Below, piece by piece: positions 23,300 through 35,206 of a DNA stretch of 64,000 nucleotides (position 1 is its first letter; each line of letters opens with the position of its first letter). The position numbers and the translations under genes were made by a program. The DNA lies in assembly GCA_032158125.1 (NCBI GenBank), contig JASKOT010000012.1, forward strand, positions 248,001-312,000, given 5' to 3'. The stretch is from Papiliotrema nemorosa. Its lineage: Eukaryota > Basidiomycota > Tremellomycetes > Tremellales > Rhynchogastremaceae. Below the pieces are notes generated by a model, which was not told the origin of the DNA, did not search any database, and worked only from the letters and a program-made list of their open reading frames with translations.

Positions 23300-26200
23300 T
23301 CAGGGCATTATGCCCATAGAGTCCGAATCGGCTGGGTCATCCCCAAGCTCGGAAAGATACAGCCCAAAATCAAAGCCTCCATCCCCTACCAGAGTTGAAA
23401 AGTCAATGTCCCCACCCAAGAAGTCGGATCCGGGATCCGTCATCAAGTCAGCCGAGGCGAACGATAGGGCATTCGAATCGGTCGACAGGGACGGGGCAGA
23501 AGTAGGAGGGGCAGATATCGTTTGCTCTTGGGCGATGGTAGTCGGATTTGGCGTGGGATTTGACGTGCTGACGCCTGGAGGGGAGGGAGTGGGACCTTGA
23601 GTGGTGGAGTTTGGAGCAGAGTTCTCGGTCTGGGTCGGCACGGGAACATTTGGAGATGGATGAACCGAATGAGATTTAGGCGTTGCAGCGGGCTGCGCAT
23701 GTCAGTGGTGATTTTTGGATGTGGTTGAAAGGGATGACGCTCACCAAGACTTCACTCTTGTGCTTCGGCGTCTTGGTGGAGTTTGGCTTGGGTGTGTTGG
23801 CACGGCCAATGGTGCTTGCAGGACTCTGGGGAGGGAGCATAGCACCTCCACCCGCAGATTTACTCTGGTCTCGAGTCATAGCCCTCGCTCCTCCCGTGAC
23901 GACCCTGGGTGACTGTCCTAGCCCGAGTGCAGCTACAGCCGGTGACGGAGCATCGACAGAAGTCATGTTTGGTGTATGTGGCGTGAAACCAGGAGGAGGC
24001 ACAACGCCATTTTGACTCAGTTGAAGTGACCGCATCGCTTGATCCTCGTGCATTTGCTTTTCGTATGCCACCCGAGCTTCATTCGTCTGCCGCATCTCCT
24101 ATCAGCTGAAGCTCAATGTGGGGTCAATGAAACTCACCTGGTCACCCTGCATTGGCACACCCATCGATTGAGTTTGCTGCATGGGAGTCCCATGCGGCGT
24201 GAACTGCAGGTTATGCTGTTGAGGCGTAAATGGCGAAGGACCCGCACTGCCAGAATTCCTCCTTTGTCGCTTTCGACCAGGTGGAGAGGGTCCTCGAGTC
24301 TCCTCCGAGCTGTTTTGCCCTTGGTCGTAGTTGGGGGGAATTCCGTTCGGTCTACTGATCAGCACTTTTTGATGATGGATGGACAAGTACCGCCATGACT
24401 CACTTTTGCATCTGCTGCGCGTTTTGCTGCTGATTTTGCGAGACCACGCGAGCTTGTTGACTCTGCTGCTGCATCATCTGCATCTGTTGTTGCTGTTGTT
24501 GCAAAAGCTGTTGCTGAGACTGCTGAGCCGCGTGTTGCTGATGATGCGATTGCTGGATGTACTGTTGTCGTTGCTGCTGCAAGTCCTGCTGTTGCTGCAT
24601 CTGCGTTTGCGGTCCCGGGCCCGGTTGTCCTTGCCCTTGTTGGCCGGACTGCTGTTGCTGATGTTGTTGCGGCCCACCTCCGGGCATCTGTGGGTTCTGT
24701 TGCGGTTGCTGCTGTTGTTGAGCCTGCAGGTGTGCCTGATGTTGCATGGCTTCCGCTTGTTGTTGTTGCTCTTGCAGGACTCTCTGTTGTTGATGGGGTG
24801 TAGGAGGTGGTCCGGCGGTGGTAATCATAGCTCTCCTCTGACCCTCAGCCATGCTCTGCCGGTATTGGTGAATGAGCCGTTGCTGCATTGTCAGCGACGT
24901 TCACCATTTCAGTGACACTCACGCGATCCTCATCGGACATTGCTCCCACATCTCTCCCCTGCAAACCCAGCGCCTGTGCCGATTGATGCATGATGTGCGG
25001 ATTGACGTTCCCTAAGCCCAGACCCGAGTACATCTGATTCGTGACGACTTGCAAATGTTGCTGTTGCTTTGATTGCAGTTGTTCCCACGTCGCACCCTGT
25101 TGTTGTCCCGGACCTGGTGGTCCTCCTGGTCCGCCAGGTCCCGGTTGACCTGGCTGCATATGGGGCGTAGGTGGCTGCTGTCCAGGTTGCATGGGTTGAC
25201 CTGCTGGGCCGGGCTGACCGTACTGGTGTTGAGCCTGCATCAAGGTTGCTTGCGCACGCTGTTGCATTGCGTGTGCCTGTGCAGCGTGGGCTTGCATCAT
25301 CTGCTGATGCTGAGGTGTCATTGGTGCGGGGCTCTGAATGACCGGTCCTCCAGGCTGATGCGGATGGGGTTGCTGTTGTTGAGTATGAAGTTGTTGCTGT
25401 TGGGGAGTAGGTTGGTTCTGTTGGGGATGGGTCTGTATCTGATGTTGTGGCGTTTGTTGTTGAGCATGAGCGTATTGCTGATTACTCATCTGGTTCGAGG
25501 GTGTACTCGCTCGCATCATCGGATTCATATTTTGTCCAGGTTGTGGTTGAGATGGTAGTGCGCCGTTTGGACCGTTCATCGACACTGCTCGCATTGGTTT
25601 GGTGTGTGGTGAAGGCATGACCACTGCGGCCTGTCCTGGGTGAGGTTGTTGCATCATATGCGGCGATGGTTGACCAGGCGAATGACTAGGACCCGCATTG
25701 GCCGGAGGTTGTAGACCTCCTTGGTACATCGGATGACCCTGTGGAACAGCTGTAGGAGGTCGGACAGGTGTTACAGCAGTGGCAGCTCCGCTCGGTTGAG
25801 CGAAGCGTGGTTGGCCAGGTTGGAGTGGCGCCTGCTGTTGAGCGTGCTGTTGTTGCTGCATCATAGCATGTTGAGCGGCCTGCTGCTGTTGCTGCTGCTG
25901 TTGTTGTTGTTGTTGCTGCTGTGCCTGCTGCTGCTGCTGCTGTTGTTGTTGTTGCGCATGCTGGACCTGCAGTTGCTGCTGCATCATCTGAGCTTGGACC
26001 GGATTCATCCCGTTTGCCTGAGCTTGAGCCTGAGCATGCGCCTGCTGGGCTTGAGCTTGCTGTTGTCGGAAGTTCATCAATTGCTGTTGAGACATGTGCT
26101 GCTGAGCAGGTTGAGGTGGTTGAGCGGTGGCCGGGAACGTCCCAGGTGGATAGCCATTGGCAAACGAACCCGGCATGCTCAATTGCTGCTGGCGTATGCT

Positions 26201-27449
26201 TTTCAGGCGGTCCATGGTCTATAGGTCAGTAGAGCGCAGATGAGACTGAGCAGACGACTCACCTCGGTGTAGACAGCAGCGCTCATGGGACCCTGACTGC
26301 CCTTGCCTCCGCTGAAGACGTCCCAGAACACGCACCACCACCTTAGAGAGGTCAGACAATGCAACATGGTAGTATACGCTGTCCACTTACTCGTGCAGCA
26401 GACCCTCGTGGACATTGATCGGCGCGCGTTGCTCACCCAGCCCAGCTTCAGCCTGAAATTGCGCCGCGGCCGCAGGAAAGTTGTTCTTTATGAGGTAGTC
26501 GTGAACATACACCCTCAGTCTGTAGGTGTTAGCATGAAAGGGCTTCTCTACCGTAGACTTACAGATTATCCGACGACTCGGACCTCTGCCCTACACTCGG
26601 TCCACTGCTTCCCCTTGACATGCCGTATCCATTCTGTCCGTTAACCTGCTCCATTCCCGGCTGAGGCGGCTGCGACTGCAAATGTTGCGGTCCACCTTGT
26701 ACTCCTCCGTTCATCGTCGGTTGACCTTGGCCCGGTTGCATATGCTGCAGTCCTTGCTGAGGAGGTTGTTGCTGCTGTTGCTGAGGAGGTTGAGGTTGTT
26801 GTGCATATCCTGGGTGTTGTTGAGGTGGACGTATTTGCTGTGCGGCCAGTTGAGGTGTAGATTGGCGCATCATAGCTGGGGAAGGTTGTTGAGCGGGGTG
26901 AGGATATTGAGAAGGATGTATGCCGCCTGAGAAGCCCTGATGTGCAAGGTGGGGCGAGGGAGACGGATGATGGGGACTGGGTGGTATGGGTGGGCGTATC
27001 TGTTGTTGAGCAGTTTGAGGTTGTAGATGCGATGGTTGACCCGTAACAGAATGTTGTTGGGCGGCTGCTGCGGCTGCTTGTTGAGCTGCTGCAGCTGCCG
27101 CTTGGTGTTGAGCAAATTGTTGTTGTTGCTGTTGTGCGTGCATAGTCTGCTGCACCTGGAGTTGAGCAGCTTGATGGGATGAAGTGGGCACTTGTCGTTG
27201 AGCAGCCATCATTTGCTGTTGTTGCTGTTGCGAGAGTTGTTGTCCGGGAGGTGGTGGACGGCCGTTGGACGGCATGGAGGGGATGGCTGAGTAGGCATGT
27301 GGATAGGATTGCACGAGCTGGACAGGGATAGGTTGACCCGACATCCCTGCTTGGTGAATGGCGTAGGGATGTGGACGGTTCGGATGCGACTGCCCGACCG
27401 ATTGCGGATGAACTTGAGCAGGGATAGGAGGTGGGTGGGGTAAGGCCAT
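23300..27449 (-). CDS. LUFS/LisH-domain, glutamine-rich transcriptional regulator (Flo8/SSDP type)
   Basis: A nuclear co-regulator of the LUG-LUH-Flo8-SSDP group, which in fungi controls adhesion, filamentation or morphogenesis. The ATG at 27449 starts MALPHPPPIPAQV. A long Pro/Gln/His region follows, then the LUFS domain spread over short exons near 26220-26560: LRVYVHDYLIKNNFPAAAAQ, INVHEGLLHEWWCVFWDVFS, KGSQGPMSAAVYTE. The LisH pattern and the EWW-FW signature identify the class. The rest (24.4-26.2 kb) is extreme polyglutamine, with CAG/CAA runs at 25830-25960. A basic patch GRKRQRRNSGS could be a nuclear signal, and the Asp-rich C-terminus (SDFLGGDIDFSTLVGDGGFD) resembles an acidic activation domain. 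Total is about 1,300 residues. Confidence 0.85.
25830..25975. repeat. CTG/TTG triplet repeat encoding polyglutamine
   Basis: Near-continuous runs of ctg and ttg triplets (CAG/CAA on the coding strand) inside the LUFS regulator encode blocks of more than ten Gln. The mixture of CAG and CAA interrupts pure repeats, which usually slows expansion. Confidence 0.85.
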
Positions 27450-30084
27450 GGCCTGGTGAGTCAGTGGATCGGATGAACGTAAAGGAGCATCTGGCGATCC
27501 TGTGGATACCGATGAACGGGATCGATGAGATCAAGGGGATACTGGATGGCTTCCGCGGAGAGACACTCACTTATTGCCAAGGAGCCTAGAGCGATATCAC
27601 CCTCCCCACTGCGTCTGCTCTGCGGTTATCCAGACTGCAGTCTTCCTTCGTGCTTGTTCCGATGAACGACTCTGGTGAGCCTGACCGGAGCTTCCTGAAT
27701 CCAAAGCGACAGAAGCTTTATCCTTTGCGGAAAGTTGTATCGTGAAATCAATCTCGTGAAAGAATCGAACCGATGCCAGGAGAGGGGAACAGCCGTCGAG
27801 GATCGATGGGAAAGTTGAGCAGTCTCGGTCTCTTCAATCTAGTCGTCAAACAGGCGGGCAGTTTTTCGGTCGTTGGCGGAAGACAGAAAAGGTCGATCTC
27901 GACGATGAGATGGCAGAGTAGATGTTTTGATGGTTGGATCTGGTCTTGACACACAAAGGGGAGCCCTTTCCCACCTGTCGCTGACAGAATCGCTAATAGG
28001 ACTCTCGTCCACAATCGCCTGGTCGACCGGACTCGAGACTCGAACAATAGGAATCTCAAGGAGCAACCAAACGCGAGCCGCCCCCGAGGAGTCGGCGAGG
28101 GGATTGATCAAAGTAGGGCGAAGATGCGGGTCAAGTCAGGTACCTGGTCAAAAGTCGAGATTGGAGCGATAACCTTTGGACTTTGCCGGGTGCGGATCTG
28201 TTCCCTTGTGACGGACCGAGACGAACCCCCGAGCCTAACAAGACGATGATGCCAATGTTGTAGACGAATTGATGTAAAGAGGTGAGGACTATTGTATGGT
28301 GGGTGAGATGGGATAGATAGATGAGGAGGGGGGAGGAGGGGGAGATTCGCGTTTGAGCTAAACCCAAGGCCGCAAATAAGACCCTGAGTGTCTTTTGAGA
28401 ATGTCGACGACCGCTACTACTCCTATGTAGAGGTGTCTTACACAGTCGACATGAACGCGGTCAGAGGTGATACGCCTATGCCGAGAGATGCTACAGAGCC
28501 GGGTAAGAGGAGGAGATGAGTATGGTAACAGAGTGGGTGGTGTCGGTGGGTGGGAATGGCTCCTACAGTACGAGTACAGTTTACGGATTCGGGGTTTTTT
28601 CCCCCCCCCTCCCCCCTCCCCTCCCCCTCCTATGCCTCTTTTGCCCCTCTGACGCGCACTGGAACCGACCATATCCCCTCGAATACCCATCTCTTTCTTC
28701 TGCATGCAGGCCATCTATCGACGCGCTTGTACCTGCTGCATGATTGCATGCATACGGATGTCTGGCTGCGAAGCTGCACGCTGCAGTGTCTCTACGAGGT
28801 ACTAACCCACCCCCGTTTTCTTACTCTGGTGGTGATCGCTCTCGTTATTCCGCCCGGACCTGTCCAAGATAAAATGCTTAAAAAGAAAAAGTAGCTTAAA
28901 CAAAAACACACACCTCGTGCAGAACAAGGGGTGGTGACTGACCTCTGCTGTGTTTTTCTCTGAATTCATGGGATGATCCGCTGATGATCATCCTCTATAA
29001 CGGCAACGCGCTCACATGTCGAACCGCGGGCCTCGTAGCGTGGACAGAGCGAGTCCCATAATGGCACGGGTTGTGCATCCAACTTTGACACAATCTCCTC
29101 ACGACAATCCTGCTTCACGCCGGAGTACCGTAGAGCATCGCGACAAGGCGTAGACGGAACGACAGACTGCATGATGAGCTTTCCTCCAGATAAGCGCTGG
29201 CTTCCGCTTGTGCGCGGTCTCTTGCATTGTTGACACAGCAAAGCAGATGCTACCAGGACCATCAGAACGCCCATCTCGCGTTCATACACCAGGTCAGGAC
29301 TAGGATGATCACAATATGCAGGCTTCTGTGAAGAACTGCTTGTGTGGCGCCCATGTTCTCAAACCACGAAGGTGGTTCTTGAAAGGAAGGAATAATCTCA
29401 TCGTTCGTCCGTCCCTCTTTTTCATCGACTGACAGTCTTGGCTCGAGACCGAGAAGAGTAGGTCTCCTTTGCCAACAATCATGCCTGTGCATTGCTCTGG
29501 CCGTGCAAGTATAATGCTGCTGCCGGCACACATGGCTGCCATTTGAGGGAAGTAACTGCAAGGGGTGGGCGGTCCCATGATGAGTTTATTTCCACATCGA
29601 GTAATTTGGCCCGCATAACAATCCGACACCGGGATTTTTCGTCCCCTCCAGAGAACACCAGCCGCAACCCTTTCAATCGATTCTAGTCTCCATATTCAAC
29701 TGCAAAACCATCCTCCCGTCGACAGCTGCAATCGCAGCGATACACTGTGTCAACTCCATCGACTGGGGACGCGTATAGGCTTTGACTGAAGGGGAAGAGT
29801 CGACTGAAACGCATCTTCATATACTCCGAAAATTCCCCACTCGCCATTTCCATACCTCATCACAGTGTCCTCGTCCTCGTGTCGCCCAGCCTGAAAGACA
29901 CACGGTGGTCAGCTTGATCGACTCCAGACCTATCCTCGTCATCATCGTTTCGCCTCTCTGCAATCTCCACATGCCATAGCGAGCCCCTCAAAGTGTCTCT
30001 CTTAAACCCCATCTCGAACGCGCCGCCCCCTTTAGCGACCTTCGAAGCGAAACGCTTCATCTCCTACACGGCCGTATCGACCTC
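27450..30084. promoter_or_regulatory. 2.6-kb space between two divergent regulators
   Basis: This lies between the LUFS regulator and the bHLH gene, which diverge. It is unusually long for this compact genome and has no convincing gene. It includes a pyrimidine tract with a C-run near 28598-28635. Minus-strand open frames at 28358-28714 and 29860-30060 have no family motif. Large upstream regions or long 5' leaders are common for developmental regulators such as Flo8-type genes, so regulatory content is likely but unproven. Confidence 0.45.
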
Positions 30085-32927
30085 ATGTCGAGCTCAACCA
30101 ACATGACATCGCCACAACCTCCCAATCCCTTCTCGCCCGACAACTCGACGTTTGATTTCCTGCAGTTCATGGGTTTGGATTCGACCACGACCGGCACTTC
30201 ACCTCTTTCTACCGAAGCTGGTCCATCACAGTCCAAGGATACAGATGATGCTTCTCGATCAGGTCTACCTTCGCGCGGTAGGCGGCCAAGTCGTGGTGGT
30301 CGTCATAGTCGGGGTGCAAGAAGTGGGTCGAACGCTCGGGAGAACGGTACGGAGGTAGACACCACCGGAAACAACGGGACCAACGGGATGGTACCATATG
30401 GACCGAGTCAATTCTTGGGATTGCCCAAAGGTTTCGGTGGAAACATGGACATGTCTTTTGGCGGACTGGGTCAATCGCAGGGAAGCATCGAGTTTGATGC
30501 CAATCAAGCGCAATTGCTCCAACAGCAGGTGAGGCTGTAACCCTCCGATAGAAACCGCAGATCACTGATCATCTAGCTTGAACACATACATATGCAGTCT
30601 CCCCTCGGATTTGATCTCAACAATGGACATCAATTTGGAAACATTGGTCAATCGCCCTTCTTACCAATGGCGCAAATGCTGCTAGCTTCTCCAGCTAATG
30701 GATTGTCGCAACTACCGAACGGCCTCATGAATGGCTCGGAGGATGGCAATATGGATGTGCAGGAGATCAAAAGGCGTTTGGCCATGATGAATGGGTACGG
30801 CATGATTACGCCCGGTACGACATTCTTGCCAGCATGCTATGATTCACACTGATTACTAGCGCCGAGTGGAGAAATGTTTCCGCAAAGTCGATTAGACCAG
30901 ATGAGTCCTATGCAGTTGGAAATGCTGGCTCGGGGCGAGAACGATGTACGTTTCTTCTTTCGATTTGTGCCTTCTTGGCTGATATTCAGCTCAACGTCAC
31001 GCCTATGCTGTCGCCAGCTTTGTCGAATCAACATTCAATGCAACCTTCACCGGCCAACCAGACTGCCTTTACCCAAACTCCCGCGCCTAATGCAGCCAAG
31101 AGTCCGCTGGAGCTGCTTCAAGAGCAACAACGACAGTTCCAAGAACAACTTGCGCTGCTGCAACAGCAGCAGAAGGAGCTCCAGGCGACCGCTGCAGCCG
31201 TCGCAGCGGCTACCAGCACCTCTTCCTCTGTCGGCAATTCCTCGTCCACGCCAACGAGTCAGAACTTCCGCTCAAATATAAACACAAACTTTTCCGCGCC
31301 GCCATCTGTAGGATCAATCAATACCCCTTCTCCAGGCTACTTTTCACCCCTGACTTCCCCGGCCTTGGAAAGCAGCCGAAATGGTCAACTCGCGCAACAC
31401 CCGTATATTCGACCTCCGCATCCTCTTTCGGCGCTCTCCAGCCCGGCTCTCAACCCGGTCGGCTCGTCTGGTGGGGCGCAGCAGACTCTCAGCCCCGCGC
31501 TTGGACCTCAGTCAAATGCCGACATGTCCGACCCAGACTATGTTCGTGCACTCATCGGCTCGCTGGATCATTCGCAAGATCAGTCAAATCAGATGCCCAA
31601 CCAGGCCTATCATTCTCCAGCAATGAATGCCACTCATCAATTCTCCCCCTTGGTCAGCGCGACTGGTACGGGCCCGCATAGACATTCGCTCGGCAAAACC
31701 CGCCCGTCGCCAATGATGAAGCCAATCAATCACCGCTCCCATGGCAAACATGGCTCGACCAGTGGGAATTTTTCCCTGCCAACCTCGCCTGCTATACAGC
31801 GGGTAGTTGCCCAAGCGGTCCCTGGCATGGGCTATCTTCCACCTGCTGCTATTCAGCCTCACTACGCTAGCACCTCCGGTACGATGACGTCTCAGTCTGC
31901 CCTGTCCATCAGCACCCCGTCAACGCCCAGTCCTGTCGATCTGAACCAGCTCATGCCTCCTCCTCCTGTCCCCAATTCTTCCAAGCCAAAGGGAATGGCT
32001 CCCATGACTCCGGCCAGCCTGATGAACCTCGGTGCAGGGGTCGATTCAAGTCTGAGCGACATAGCGGAATCTGGCACAGTCACCCCTGTAGCGACTGGCG
32101 CTCGCCGATTGGGGACTCGATCCGCACCATCATCGGTGAATGCAACCAAAACTGCAGTCAAACGCAACGGAGCCGCCGCGAGAAAGTCGACAAATGGCAG
32201 TCGACTTGCGCCTAATGCTGCTGGCAAACGAGCTTTGGCTATGCGACCGGCCGGAGATGTGGGCGTCAGGGCAGCCATCAAGGGCGCTGCTGCCGCGGCC
32301 TCCTTACCCTTACCCGAGGGCGAAACCAGGAAGACTTCGCATAAAGCGGCCGAGCAAAAGAGGCGGGATAGTCTGAAGGCGGGATTCGACGAGTTGAGGT
32401 TGCTTTTACCGCCTATCAATACCGAAGCGCTTGATCCTGAATCTGGTGAACCCATTCCCGGGTCTTCGGCACCTCGATTATTGCCAAAGAGCTCGCTTGT
32501 ACCGGATGATAATCCCAACAGAGGAGTCAGCAAAGTCGCTCTGCTGAAATTCAGCAACGAGTACATTGTCCGACTTCATGACAAGGTGGATAAGCGGGAC
32601 GACTATATCGAGCGACTCCGACAAGAAGTTCAAAGGTTACGAGTGGGCGGAATGCTGGATGAGGTCAGGGGTCCAGAAGGGGAAGATCTGTTGGATATGG
32701 ACATGTTGGATGGTGAAGAGGATGATTTTGGGGATCCAACGGAAGATGAGGAAGAAGGTGGAGGGGAGGATGGTGGAGGTGAAGAAGGGGAAGAAGAGGA
32801 CGAAGAGATGGAAGAGGACGATGAAGAATGGACAACGTCCAGGAGGAAAAGTGGGAGGAAAGAATCGTTAGGCAGAAGACCGAGTTTACAGAAGAGGTCC
32901 TCGTCGTCGACTGTCAAGGCGCGGTAA
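30085..32927 (+). CDS. bHLH transcription factor
   Basis: Four exons (30085-30528, 30598-30814, 30860-30945, 30990-32927) give 894 residues in one clean frame. The N-terminal two thirds are disordered and rich in Ser, Pro, Gln and Asn, with a QEQQRQFQEQLALLQQQQKE helix. The bHLH lies near residues 690-780. Its basic region is KTSHKAAEQKRRDSLKAGFD and helix 1 is ELRLLLPPI. A long loop carries a Pro/Asp-rich insertion, and helix 2 is VSKVALLKFSNEYIVRLHDK. A leucine-spaced extension (DYIERLRQEVQRLRVG) suggests bHLH-zipper dimerisation. His and Arg in the basic region predict E-box binding. A very acidic tail (Glu/Asp runs) precedes a basic end. The exact orthologue is not assigned. Confidence 0.88.
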
Positions 32928-33228
32928 GGGGAAATCAAGCAGGACATTACGGCTCGTGAGGGAAGGGGTAGCAGATTATAGACATTTTACAGCTTTATAT
33001 ACTGTACGACCGGTGAGGCTCGGGTTCATTCGGGCTTGCCTGTATGTATCGTGTACAGTACTCATATGTACCCTATGTACAGTGTTTGACCCTTAGGAGC
33101 AAGTCGCACATCAAAAGCCAAACCCCAACCCATGCATCCGCCGATCAGCGTCATTGCCGTATATGCCCAACCCGCTCGCCCGTTTGCTGCCCATAATACC
33201 TTTGTCAAGCTTGAGAGTTGAGAACGGC

Positions 33229-34779
33229 TCACCGCCCTGTAGTCCAAGCTGCGAAAGGAGGACTCCTGCACTCTGGAGGTATGCCATCTTCGTCCTCGAA
33301 CTCGCTGTCACTGTCCTCTTCCTCTCTGATGCTGCCGCGAGTTCCCATGTTATGATATGAAGAAGGTGGACCAGTGAACGATTTAGCGAATGGGCTCGTC
33401 TTGTCACGGCGGAATGGGTCAGACCGGCTCTGAGGGGTGACAGCGGTGGCGGCTGTCACTGCAGAATTGAGGGTATTCCCCGATGACCTCGCTCCGGTAG
33501 AAGCGTCAGATACTGATCGTCCAGAAGTCTGGCTCTTGAAAGTGTTTGCCCGGGAGCTCTTTCCGCTGTTTCTAGACTTGAAAGAATGTCCACCAAAGCT
33601 CATCCGCCTCAACTTCTCGACCATGGAAGCTGTAGATTGATGACTGGATGCCTTGCTCCTTCTCTTCAACTCCGCCATCACCGTCTTGTCCTGCAAAGTC
33701 TCCATCAACGCATCTTTGATCATCTTCTCCCCTTCGTCCACCATATCTGGGAAGAGAGCGGCCAATCTGCCTTCTGCCGACTGGCGCCAATCTCTAGAAA
33801 CTCCCTCGGGGTCGTTCTTCATTCGATTCACCAACTCCCATTCATCTTTCCAAGAGGTGAATGAATCTGCCAAGGCTGCAGTGAAAGCATCTTTCAGGAC
33901 TGATATCTTGGAGATTTTGTATCCTTCATACGAATTTCCCCGGAGCTCTTCCGGATACCGTACTCCGGGACGAAACACATCCATCTCATTGGGAGCATAC
34001 CAGCGCTCGGTGTTCCATGACTTTCTGTAGATCTCGCTCGTTCCTGAGATACCAGCTGGATTCTCGTCCACAAGGATCGTGCCAGCACTGATTGGTTGTC
34101 GTAGCAGTCCGTTCGAGGAGCTAAATTTCTGTCGGTTGTCGCCGTTCAAAAGTGGTTGCTCCCGCCACATGTGTTCTGCGTACAAGAATGCCACGGTCGG
34201 ATCATTGTCCAGCTCGAAAGTAGGATCTGTTTCGATATCAGCTTTCTCGAAATAGTCCAGTGTCTCTTCTATGTTGCATCGATATCTGTGTCTCTCCCCC
34301 AATCGCCCTCGTTCTTGTTGATTGAAGGCGGAAATTTGAAGTTGTGTTTTATAGTCGAGAGTGGCGATGTCGCCGTGGCCACATCATCCATCAACCATCG
34401 ACTCGCACTCGGACAGATGCTCACGCACGATACCCTGGTCGGTGAATATGGCAACACTTGGAGACGTCTCGATTCGCTCGCCATCTGCAGTCTGTTGTCC
34501 TCTCAGGATCACATAGTGTATCTCCCGGTGAGTCTTGACAGTGTTTCCCGAACGATCCCTTGGAGGGTTCATTTTGAGCAGTGATCTGCAAGCGGCCGAG
34601 ATGACCGCCTTCTCGGAGTACATTTCCTCTGCTTCCGGCAAGAGAGAGACAAAGACGCGAGACGGATTGTCCTGGGAGTGTGCAACATCAGCTCGGCCTG
34701 GATCCTTGATGAACCCGGCGTAATCTTCAACCTTGGGCGGCAAGTCGAGTCCGAGCGAGTCGACAGGTTGCAAGCTCAT
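33229..34779 (-). pseudogene. Paralogue A of an unnamed family, interrupted by TGA
   Basis: The ATG at 34779 (MSLQPVDSLGLDLPP) opens a frame that runs to 33229. A single in-frame TGA at 34384-34386 breaks it. Similarity to the neighbouring gene at 35207-36619 continues on both sides: DYAGFI, EIHYVILRG, SPSVAIFTDQG, then after the stop CNIEETLDYF, AGTILVDENP and DWRQSAEGRLAALFPDM. The stop falls exactly where the sister has the first Cys of SGCCGYEE, so one base change (TGT to TGA) explains it. No usable acceptor lies close after it, so an intron is unlikely. The C-terminal part is Ser/Arg-rich and ends acidic. Function unknown. It may be a recent pseudogene, a truncated 131-residue protein or a readthrough product. 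Confidence 0.7.
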
Positions 34780-35206
34780 GATTGCAGATGAGGGTCGATA
34801 GTATTGCAGCGTAAATCGACTGCTAAGGGGAAACCGCACAGATGCAAGAATCAGAATCCAAGAAATCTCCTCTGCTCATGCACACTCATAGGCGAGTGGG
34901 CTCATTGCAACATCAGTGAAAGGTATGTCAGTCCGGCTATCGCGCATCGACCAGCAATCTGTCAAGCAATCGGAGCGTTAAGGAGATGAAGCAGAAAGGT
35001 AGATTACTGCTACGTGCATTACTATTTCCTGCTGAACCACCAAAGGCATAGGAGGATCAGCCGAGGCGCTGGTTAGTTGGCAAGCCTTGAACAAAGGTGA
35101 TCGTTCAACTTTGCCTTTGGAGATATACATGTCCATGCCACTTATTCTGTACAGCGTGTTGACATCTTCGCTACATCGTGCGCAATCACCGAGTCGTACC
35201 TCTGAC
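34780..35206. other. Spacer between the two paralogues
   Basis: This is the 5' flank of paralogue A and the 3' flank of paralogue B. The minus-strand open frame reaching 35421 is a frame shadow of paralogue B's end. No other feature seen. Confidence 0.4.

Noticed and set aside
24379..26232. Long leucine- or alanine-rich plus-strand frames.
   Set aside because: They are antisense shadows of CAG/CAA repeats in the LUFS regulator.
28598..28635. A C-rich/CT-rich tract as a possible structural element.
   Set aside because: Simple low complexity; there is no G-run spacing on the other strand convincing enough to claim a quadruplex.
29860..30060. A minus-strand ATG open frame of 66 residues upstream of the bHLH gene.
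   Set aside because: It has a partly plausible composition but no motif and lies in the likely leader of the bHLH gene.
33062..33271. A minus-strand frame with a membrane-like segment (AYTAMTLIGGCMGWGLAF).
   Set aside because: It overlaps the 3' end of paralogue A in another frame and has no start codon or splice sites.
34384..34386. Selenocysteine at the TGA of paralogue A.
   Set aside because: Selenoprotein machinery is not known in basidiomycetes, and a one-base nonsense change is simpler. Kept only as a test.
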